Of a stretch of 64,000 bases of DNA, positions 55,080 through 64,000 are shown in pieces (within the stretch, counting starts at the first letter, position 1; every line of letters starts with the position of its first letter). The stretch covers positions 20,478,913 to 20,542,912 of the forward strand of contig NC_046677.1 in NCBI RefSeq assembly GCF_003369915.1. Reading direction: 5' to 3'. The DNA comes from Drosophila miranda (taxonomy: Eukaryota > Arthropoda > Insecta > Diptera > Drosophilidae). Position numbers and translations under genes: made by a program. Below the pieces are notes generated by a model. That model worked only from the letters and a program-made list of their open reading frames with translations. It was not told the DNA's origin and searched no databases.

Positions 55080-56969
55080 TTACAGGGTGTATCGAAGGGC
55101 CAGAACGAGCCCCACAAGGAGACCCACACTCAGCTTTTTGAGGGTGTCTGCTCCGGAGAAGGGCACCTTATTGCAAAGGGACGTCTTGCACTGCACGCAT
55201 TCGTGGCTCTTCTCGTTAACACATTGGTACTGCATCAGTTCGCTGGCCTGATCGAAGCAGCCGCGTATACCGGCTCCATCTGGTAAACGAAAGGTTAGAT
55301 AACGAACATATGACCTACAAATAAAACTTACTCCAATATCCGTAGAAGCAATTGTTGGAGGTGCAAGCTGTCAAAGGAGCATCAACGCCGGTCTGGCACT
55401 TGCCATCGGTGCGAGTGCTGCACATCGCACACTGGAACTCAACGGCCTCGGCAGCCACATTGCAGTTCGCCTCCGAACATTTTTTGCAGCTGTTCTCCGT
55501 GGTGCAGGCTTCCTGCTCGGCGGTGAGACAACCACGCGTCACAGTGCCATTGTTTAAGGTGTAGCAGCCGAGATCCTCCTGGTTGTAGGTGAGTGTGCCA
55601 CAGGATTTGGCAATGGTAGTATTCTGTTCCGTGGCACAATTGGTGCACTCGATGCAGGTACCGGCATCCCGTTCGTAGGCCAGATTGTTGCAGCTCGTCG
55701 TGTTGCAAATGACGCAGCTCGTATCCGTGCTGCCCACCTGGCACTTGGCCCCTGCATCCGAGGTGCAGCCACGTTGCATGGTAGTGGCGCTCGTTCCGGT
55801 CATGTAGCACTGAGCGCTGACAAGTGCACAGGCAGTCAGCGAGGTGATGGCAGGTGTGTTACAGGTCTCGTCTGTGCAGCTGTAGCACTGGAGGCGTGTC
55901 GTTGGGTACATGCCCTCGTTGCAGAGGGCCGTATTGCAGGATGAACAGGTGTCCGGCTTGGCATCGGTGGCACAGGCAGAGCCGCACTGGCGCGTCACCG
56001 TCTGGTTTTCGTTCACCTGATTTACACAGACCTGATCCGTCGATCCGCAGACCACATTGTATTTGGAGTCTGTCACATTCGATGAACCGCACTCGGCCAG
56101 GCCCAGGCATTGCTGGCAAACGAGGTTCGTGTTGCACTTGTCGGTGTTGCAACTATTGCAATTGAAACCACTGCAGTTGGCGTCACCGGAAAGGCAGCCG
56201 CGAGTTATGTTTCCAGGCTCTGGAAGTACATGTCCGTGAAAAAGTGAAGTGTGAACTCTCGAAAAGCGAATATCAGTTTAATAATCTCAACCCCCCCAAA
56301 GAGTTAGTCAATCGTTTATGGCGGCTATCATTGATACCACTAGCCGATAGCGTACTGTTGATTAAAATATCCCTTTGTTTCGAAATTATTGGTTTCACAG
56401 TCAGCAGAATATGAGTAAAAAGAGAGCCTAACAGGAGTCTAAGAACTACCTAACCATATTCGCCAAAAAATTGGTTAGCTCTGCTTAGTATTATTTCAAA
56501 TTCAAATATTCAAAGATGCTGTCTTTCATTCCTGATACGATATGTTGGTCTTTGTTGGCTATAACTGTTTCAACAAAACCCCATTTTAATGGATCAGATT
56601 AAGCTGTTTAAACAGTAACATATTTCTATTTCGCCATTGTACGTACAAACACTTTGCTGCACATTGAACGAGTATGTGTTGCGAGTCTTATAATCTTTCA
56701 TGAGTCATAGGTGGGGTACTAACCTGCAGAAGTAAAACAATCAGTTGTGCAGTCCACGGTAGAAAAACTTGCGGGATTTTTGAGGCAATTTTCACCATCA
56801 CTTGATGTGCAGTTATAGCACTCTGCAGTGGTTAGAAAGAAAATAATTTAGTGTTAAATTCGAACCCACGCTTCGTTTGGGCCAACTTACGTATGGCCAG
56901 ACAGCTGTCCAGCTGGCTGAGAGCGAGGGCGGCCACTATCAGAGCGGTGAAAAGTGTATGACTACCCAT
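55080..56969 (-). CDS. Secreted multi-module Ly6/three-finger (DUF753-like) protein D
   Basis: Minus-strand exons 56891-56969, 56724-56822, 55332-56219 and 55080-55279 give 421 residues. A signal peptide (MGSHTLFTALIVAALALSQL) is followed by CYNCTSSDGENC, then repeated cysteine modules with RGC motifs (ITRGCLS, MQRGCTS, VTRGCLT, IRGCFD) and CNxxxC endings. The C-terminus (TLKKLSVGLLVGLVLALRYTL) is a hydrophobic GPI-type tail. The layout parallels protein A: signal exon, short module exon, large multi-module exon. Many N-x-T/S sequons are present. A DUF753-type, Drosophila-restricted family is likely; function unknown. Confidence 0.82.
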
Positions 56970-58615
56970 GGTATAGTTCTTTTAGTTTTGGTATAGCGAT
57001 CCGATCGGGTGTTGTGCTTGCCTCGACCAATTTTGGTTAACTGTCGGCCAAAGGGTTCGGTATCACAAATGCCCCTAATCAATTTCACTTTAACACACAT
57101 GCTTATCTCTTTTTATGCATGTATTTCACAAGCATTTCTGTTTTCTTTTCTACTGATAACTTCAATACACTTTTGCGATAATTTACGAATATATATACAT
57201 AAATGTGTGTACATATAGAATGGTATATGATAAGTAGCACCTTTGAATTTTATTCACAGTTGCGGTTAGAGTCGGAAGCTTTCACAGACCATTGAAAAAC
57301 CATTGACATTAACCCATTGTCAGCCAATAAGCTCACAATATAGAATTTTGTTGGATTCCAATGAAAGAATTGGGCTGTAGTTAATCTTGGATTTTGATCG
57401 AAATAGTTGAAACTAATTTTTATTTTATTATTATTTTAATTATGTTTTTGTGCCAACTCTATTTAACCCTTCAATAGGCGCTTTAAAAGCTTAAATCCTA
57501 GAGTAAAAGAAGCTTTTTTGGTTTGTGTACTCTCTAGTGTATGTATCTAGTTCTATAGATACTATGAGCTTTGCAGTTATTAATGAAAGGTACATTTCAA
57601 ATTATTATAATTTGGAGGATATAATACGTATATTCATTTTTATATAATTGAAAATATGTATATAATGATATACTAGTATTTATGTGTTATGTAGGCTTCG
57701 GATGAATCCATAGTCGGGTGGATTGTCGCGGTCGTGATCGCTGGGGGGATCGGAGTCAGTAAAACACGTCCGTTTACGTTTTTAATGGTTGCCCATTAAT
57801 CAGAATTTTTATTAATTTACGAAGGCTGGAATTTTTCCACAAAAAAAACCGCTCGCAAAGTACATTAAGGCTAGGTAGGGTAGTAGGATTTAGGGACGAC
57901 GACAATCGAAAGTAAGCACTGATCCTTAGTATAATCAGTGCTGACAATTTCAACTTCCAGAGAAACATGAGGGACTTAGTGCAATTTTTGGTAAATTGAT
58001 TAAAATTCTCTGAAAATATGAAAGTGTTATATATATTAGTCTTGCATTTATGGAGTTATGTGTTAACCCAGCAGAGTAATATTTACCCTCGACCATCCGC
58101 ACCAGACAATTAATCAGAATCAGAACAATCTCAGACAATGGACAGTAAGTAAGATATAGATAAGGACGAAGAAATTTTGATAATAAAAAATAATAATATC
58201 TTATTGTTTCTTTTCTTTATTTAGGATCCGTAAGTGATCATTTTGATTAGATAAGGTTCCACGAAACTAGGGGATTTTCAACGTCTTTCCTAAATAATAC
58301 ATTTGTCGATGATTCTTTTTGCGAATCGTGTGAATTGTGTGGAATCTTGCATTCGGAGAGATCAAAAAGTTCACTTTTCTGTTATATTTTATTGAATGGC
58401 AGTCGAAAAAACTGATGTTGATTGGCTATTGATAGTTGAGTGGCTATTGGGAAAGGAGTATTATAAAAAGGAAAGACTTGCAGAGTTTTTGTGGGACTGC
58501 TTTTATTAAGAATAATTCCAGTCAATGGTTTTAAATTTTGTATTTAATAGTATTTAAGAATCAATATATAATACAACTTATGGAAGTTCACACCATCACC
58601 CCTCAGGAACTGTTT
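56970..58615. other. Spacer between Ly6-type genes D and E
   Basis: AT-rich sequence with promoter of gene D at its left end and the 3' UTR of gene E at its right end. No gene seen. Confidence 0.55.
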
Positions 58616-60732
58616 CTAGAAGAAGTTCTTCGCACCCACCACCAGGAGTAAGAGCAACATGCCCAGAGAGGCACGTAGACTGGTGCTGCCGTTGCATCGA
58701 TCTTCAAAGCAGAGCTCGCAATTATCGCCGCTGGAATTACTCGGAAGACCGACTTGTTTTCGTACCGCCTCACATCCACTCAGACCATTCAAAACCCGAA
58801 CACAGCCGAGATGTTTCACTGTAGGAATGAAAAAAGGACATGTGGTTCAGTTCAAAATTACGTGTGGTTCTGTGGTTTATACATACCTTCACCCATCATA
58901 ATACTGTAGCAGGCAGTCAACTTAATAGTACCATCCGTGTCCCTTCGAGCACGGGAAATGGTGCGATAGTTCTGGAGCAAAACATCTGTGGCCATAGCAG
59001 CCAACGATTTGCTACGACTTGCAGAATCGGTAGTGGAATCAGTTGAGAAATCGGTTGAGGAATCTGTTGAAGAATCGGTTGAGGAACCGGTTGAGGAATC
59101 GGTTGAGGAATCTGTTGAAGAATCGATTGAGGAATCGGTTGAGGAATCTGTTGAAGGATCGATTGAGGAACCGGTTGACGAATCGGTTGACGAATCGGTT
59201 GTGGAACCGGTTAAGGAATCGCTTGTGGAATCGCTTGAAGAATCAGTTGGAGAATCTGATGATGAATCGGTAGATTCAGAATTGGTTGATTCAGTTTCAG
59301 AATTGGTAGAAGAATCAGTTGCAGTATTGGTTGATGAATCGGTAGATTCATTAGTTGAAAAATCGGTAGATTGATTAGTTGAAGAATCGGTAGATTCATT
59401 AGTTGAAGAATCGGTAGATTCATTAGTTGAAGAATCGGTAGTTTCATTAGTAGAAGAATCGGTAGTTTCATTAGTTGAAGAATCGGTAGATTCATTAGTT
59501 GAAGCATCGGTAGTTTCATTAGTTGAAGAATCGGTAGTTTCATTAGTTGAAGAATCGGTAGTTTCATTCGATGTAGAATCAGTCACAGGATTGGTGGAAG
59601 AGTCCGTGGTAGAATCGGTCGATCCACCAGCTGTAGAACCGTCCGATCCATCAGGTGTAGAAGCTGTAGATCCATCAGGTGTAGAAGCTATCGGAGCTGC
59701 CGTTGTAGGACCGGTTGAAGGTTCATCCTAGAAAGAGTAAGAACAGTTGGATTACGCTTGATTAAAATAATTTTCCCTGGCAGAATGGTGTCTTACCTCT
59801 GTTGTCGTATCGGTTGGCGCATCATCCGCACTACAGCTAACCACCTTCACAAAGTTCAGATCGTCGCACTGGCTGCCGATGCACTCGTAACATTCCAGGA
59901 CATTTTCTGCAGGGTAAATAAAATGTAAATCAGGGTATACAGAGTGCTTGAGGGCCAAAAAAGATATAGATTGTACTGCTGTCGTGACTACTCCGCCGTC
60001 ACCAAAAAGCAGGGAATGTTTTATCAAAAACGATCGATAGCAGCGATCTTCCCATCACTTCCCTTATATGAGAACCTATTGGACACGTTTTTGGAAACAG
60101 CACAAATATCTCTACATAATTTTATGACCTCTTATCGGACAGCAGCCTTTGTAGTTGATATATTAAGCTATTCCATATCGATAAAGTACGATATATACGT
60201 TGCTCGTGTGGGAACTCATAAAATATCACTGAATATATCTGGATACTCAATTAAAAGATATTATTTGAAGTTTGATAATGCTGTTCTGATGAAATAATCG
60301 TTCGATCAATTTTTTGAGGTGCAGGAGAGCTTTTGATGAGTCAGTATAAAATATATTTTCCAATATTGTTTATGCCTTCGCAATTTTTTCATTGAGGTTA
60401 GAAGCTATTGGTGGCACAAAACTAATTACAATAATGGCACTGGCCATGGCATATTCTTCACTGGAAGTCGGTGCAAACATGGCTGATAAGGAGACCGAGC
60501 CCATGTTCTCTCTTTCACAAAACTAAAACAGTCCATAGAATATGAAGTAATTTCCATTCCTGACATTGACACGCGATAAATCAATCATTAAATTTCAAGT
60601 CTAAATTATTCTATTATTTTTGCACTGTGCACTGGATACTTAGAAATTTGTTAATAAGTAAGTCGCACCTTTCCCAAGAGTGGATGAGGCGCAGAACGCC
60701 AGTAGTAGGAAGGTAACAGTGAGCGAACGCAT
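58616..60732 (-). CDS. GPI-anchored Ly6-like protein E with Ser/Thr/Asn repeat stalk
   Basis: Minus-strand exons 60669-60732, 59797-59906, 58887-59727 and 58616-58818 give 405 residues. A signal peptide (MRSLTVTFLLLAFCASSTLG) precedes the first half of a cysteine module (LECYECIGSQCDDLN). A 280-codon exon encodes a stalk that interrupts the module: about ten TDSSTNET-type octapeptides, then shorter TDSS repeats, then a basic stretch SRARRD that could be a furin-like site. The last exon completes the module (LGCVRVLNGLSGC ... CELCFEDRCNGS) and ends in a hydrophobic GPI-type tail (SLGMLLLLLVVGAKNFF). Each NET/NES is an N-glycosylation sequon. The stalk is probably a mucin-like extension. Function unknown. 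Confidence 0.8.
59035..59575 (-). repeat. Coding tandem repeats in the stalk of protein E
   Basis: The distal part (about 59345-59575) has around ten 24-bp units encoding TDSSTNET. The proximal part (about 59035-59230) has 12- and 15-bp units encoding TDSS variants. Unit lengths are multiples of three, so the frame survives copy-number change, and several other frames on both strands stay open too. Confidence 0.85.
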
Positions 60733-63700
60733 TTTGCGAGTATTTTTCTATTATTCTATTAACCGAAGGATCCTGTGAGTGTGTGAATGATCCTTGGATG
60801 GAGGCAAAGAGCAGTCGAGAAACGAGAACAGTACCGCACGACGGCTGAATGGGAACTACCAATTAAATATAATGTTAACATGGCTTTTTTATCATTCGCA
60901 GTTCGAGCCGCCGCCCTCACTGATAAGCGATAGCAGCTCAGCAGAGGCAGCAAACCCCAAAAGCGGAGCTGGGCAGAGCAGCACAGAGCAGTAAAGAGGG
61001 GAACAGCATTCAGGCATTGTATTGTTCTAGGTTGTGGACGGACGGAACTGCCCCGAATCTGCCCATCATTATGTGGGGGCCACCTTCCTGTTGATAAGGC
61101 GGTCATACAAATCCTGATAGCCAATGTATATGATTGGTAAAATTTGACGATTCTTTGGGTCATTCACTTCCTCAGGATACTAACCCGAGTGGTTTATTAT
61201 TGGGTTTTTGTCCGTTCCTAGAACTTATAATTCGATTAGATATAGATTAAATGTACGGTGACTGTTAAGCAATTAGCTGGTTTTGGCACTTCTGGAAGTT
61301 TTATGGATCCTTCGAAGACGGCCAAACCCATGACACACAAGCACTCCCCATTTAATTGCAGTTCACCTTTGGCGGAAAGTTCCAGATAAAAACTTTATGG
61401 TCCCCTAGATATTCGCATACACCATAGAGACCCCTTGGCGGCATGCAGACGACTGTCCTACGCTCGAGGATATCTAGAAAATCTTTGCTCGCTTAGTATT
61501 TAATTTATTGCGAAAGATATCTAATCAGTCTAATCGATTTCTAAGGCATCTAAGCCGGTGCCAGGCTCTATGGCTGTTGCTGAGTAATATTTAACCAAAT
61601 AAATGTGTGAACGTATAGTACGTTTGTGATAGGCAAATATATAAACTAAATATTTTGCAGTCATGTACATATACGTGGCTGCGTTGCGAACCTTTGGCCA
61701 ATTGAATATCAAACTTCGATAAAGGAACGAAACCACAATGTCGGTTTGGTCGAATAACGATTAATACTCGTACATTTATTTGCAATGATTCATATTATTT
61801 TTTGGACAGCAGCCTTATAGATATGAATGGTAATCATATCATGCATACCAGTGCACGGGACTGTTTCTATAGGAATTTCTGTTTGACTAAAGATCGAAAG
61901 GTTTGACCTGCGCAATATAGAGCTCTCTCTATGTGAAACACCCCGTTTTCTATTGACTAGACCTAACCTGACGACTCTAGATCGAATCATAAGTTGATTT
62001 GTCACTCATGAAACATTACTAATTACTTGTAAGTTTCAATTTTATCTGTAAAACACTTGAGATATGTCTTTAACAATGGGAATTCCATGTTGAAGTGCGC
62101 GGTGCGCCTGCTTGTCCGTTAAATACTTGAGCATTTTAGTTGAACTTACTTATCAGCCGCTGTAGTATTTAAATCGGGGCCATAAAGCAATCCTAATGAT
62201 TTACGCATGGTCGCGATGTATTTTCATTCAGTGTGACCAAAAAGTACCAAAATTTGTATAATGAAATCTTATCTTATCGATGTGAAGTCTTTTTTGTTGT
62301 CTTGTGTTTGATTTTTGTTTTTCGGTTTGGTTTTGTGGGACTTTTCGTTTTGCGTTTGTCTTGGACAAATTTGTATAGCACAAATGGCCTAAAAGTATGC
62401 CTCCGCATGGGTTCTGGTTCTGCTTCTGTCATCGGGGCTGTTTGCACAACGAATCAAAACGGAACCATCGCGTATACGCAACGTTTTTCCTCGCGCGTAT
62501 ACGTGACATTGCTATTGAAGTGCAAAAGTGATTCCCCAATGCATTATTCCAGAATGCATTATTTATTAATCATCTAAGAATCTGATAAGATTGCCGTCGA
62601 TGTACTCATCTAGCCACACCAATATGTATCTTAATTTGGGTTGTATTTCAATATAAAATCCGCAAACGATATTATCTGTTTGCACTGCAGATAAGATATA
62701 TGTATATCCTCGCCATAGTCATCTGCAAGTTTATTCTTTCGGCCGTAGTTCAGGAAATGATAAGGTGATGGCTACAAAATTGCAAAGCTGTAATTGTTGT
62801 ATTCAAATTTAAAGGAATGGATTACCATTCAGCGTTTCAGTAAAAAGGACAGGGCTGCCAAACAAAAATAATAGTTATATATATGAATAAGAAAAAAATA
62901 TCCAACGAACAGACTCGTAGATATTACAAAAAGGATTTGAATTTTATACGAATTTATCTCGCTTCATTCTGGACTTTAATAGTTGGCCAATCACAATATT
63001 CTGTAATGGAAGCGTTATACAATATTAATATTAATTTAAGGTATTATTTAGATGATAGTTTATTGATATTATTAAAACGCGTTAGTCTGGTAGTCTAGTC
63101 TTTCTTCTGTTCCTCTTCTTCTCTGCGGTACTCTCCTCCTGCCTTCGCTGCTTGTCTGCTGTTCGTCTGCTGTTTATCTCGCTCTGCTGTGACTGCTTTT
63201 CCTCTGCTGTGACTGGTGTTGCTCTGCAGTGACTGCTGTTCCCCGCTGCTAACCACTGCTCCTTCAATGGGACAGCTTGCCCACTCCTTCTTACATTAAT
63301 AGTAATATTTGTATCTTTGTCTGTTAGTATATGTAAGACACAGCGAGAGTTCTTTTATTGGATAAGTTTGTTGTCTGTCAGAATGTATTGCAGATCTAGT
63401 CTTTACATTCAGAAGAGTTTATGGCCACAACAATTCATATCTGTTAAAGTGGAAAATATATCGTACATTTTTGGCTGCCATATCTCTGCTCGGGCTCGAA
63501 ATCCAGACGGCTGTTTATGATAAAATTTGTATAGTTTATGGAGTCGAGAACGAACGCATTTCCGAACCTGTTCTGGAGTTTCTTTGATAATGTTTGGCAA
63601 ATTTTGAAACTAATTGGATTTCCTTTTAAAACTAAATATTATGTATTTATTAAGTTTTTTCCTTATGCTTCACATTTGGTTAGCTTTAATTAGTTTATAC

Positions 63701-63911
63701 AAATACAATTGTATATATTTCGATATTCGTTTTGCGTGTGTGTTGTGTGTGTTTTTGTGTGTCTCTTAAAAATTATATAAAATTTCGAATCACTTAACGA
63801 TGAGTGCTGTCTTATGAGTGTGTCTTTTGTTGGTGTGTGTGGGAGTGTTGTCTTAAAGAAACGAGGAATACTAAATTGTAGCACCGGGTGATGATGATGA
63901 TGACTTGGTCT
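60733..63911. other. Spacer between Ly6-type genes E and F
   Basis: Over 3 kb with no supported gene. It includes the promoter of gene E, AT-rich sequence, and a pyrimidine-rich tract at about 63095-63260 with three imperfect 20-base repeats (CTCTGCTGTGACTG). The right end should contain the 3' UTR of gene F. Confidence 0.5.
63181..63242. repeat. Imperfect 20-bp tandem repeat
   Basis: Three units CTCTGCTGTGACTG / CTCTGCTGTGACTG / CTCTGCAGTGACTG with diverged tails, inside a CT-rich tract. Confidence 0.65.
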
Positions 63912-64000
63912 CTAGTTGCGATGCAGTGCAGCCGCTACGATGGCCAGCATAAGAGATCCCAGGAGCGATGCCTGGAGCGTGGAGCTGCCGTTGCAGGCAT
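63912..64000 (-). CDS. C-terminal end of another Ly6-like GPI-anchored protein F (partial)
   Basis: On the minus strand the window edge opens into ACNGSSTLQASLLGSLMLAI, followed by VAAALHRN and a TAG at 63912-63914. The CNGS followed by a hydrophobic tail matches the end of protein E (RCNGSTSLRASLGMLLLLL), so this is the last exon of a further paralogue whose body lies to the right of the window. Confidence 0.7.
   Translation of the reverse strand, partial: ACNGSSTLQASLLGSLMLAIVAAALHRN

Noticed and set aside
59944-60297. 117-codon + strand open frame
   Set aside because: Antisense within intron 1 of Ly6-type gene E; composition is ordinary AT-rich translation and it has no recognisable domain.
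62233-62577. 114-codon + strand open frame with hydrophobic N-terminus
   Set aside because: The hydrophobicity comes from a T-rich tract; no signal-peptide-like end, no Ly6 cysteine pattern and no splice context.

Overview
The window looks like euchromatin of a Drosophila species. The genes have fly architecture (55-70 nt introns beside a 10 kb one), CAG/Gln-rich coding repeats, DREF-type TATCGATA sites, and the ordered set Nedd8, homocysteine methyltransferase pair, Nak, L2HGDH, Swip-1, EMC5, SoYb. From memory these genes cluster around cytological region 37 of D. melanogaster 2L (Muller element B). The protein sequences differ enough that a species other than D. melanogaster is likely, but I cannot name it.

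Layout. 0.8-3.3 kb: a GSTCD-like putative methyltransferase gene (+) convergent with Nedd8 (-). 3.3-4.3 kb: three copies of a dispersed AT-rich repeat. 4.4-8.9 kb: two tandem homocysteine S-methyltransferase paralogues (-). 10.8-20.5 kb: the eight-exon kinase gene Nak (-), with a possible alternative stop-containing exon. 21-22.7 kb: two weak small-gene candidates. 23-27.5 kb: Tango6 (+) tail to tail with L2HGDH (-). 28.2-30.7 kb: a THAP + ZAD + C2H2 zinc-finger gene (+) that probably hides a 54-nt intron. 31.7-42.7 kb: Swip-1 (-), whose single 10.3 kb coding intron holds a pogo-like MITE and many short tandem repeats. 43.5-44.0 kb: EMC5 (+).

44 kb to the right edge is the most unusual part. 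It is a cluster of secreted, cysteine-rich, probably GPI-anchored Ly6/three-finger (DUF753-like) genes: two multi-module genes (44.0-45.8 and 55.1-57.0 kb, both -), two short tandem ones (51.7-52.8 and 53.7-54.3 kb, both +), one with a glycosylatable Ser/Thr/Asn tandem-repeat stalk (58.6-60.7 kb, -) and one running off the right end (63.9 kb, -). The piRNA-pathway gene SoYb (46.6-49.9 kb, +) sits inside the cluster, bracketed by the 5' end of the first Ly6 gene and a decayed duplicate of that same 5' end.

Most genes are unrelated housekeeping functions (NEDD8 conjugation, methionine salvage, endocytic kinase, membrane-protein insertion, metabolite repair, Golgi organisation). The Ly6 cluster is the one expanding, lineage-variable family. 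No CRISPR array, rRNA or tRNA was recognised, and I saw no LTR or other virus-like element. All splice sites below were read by eye from GT/AG signals, frame continuity and protein similarity recalled from memory.
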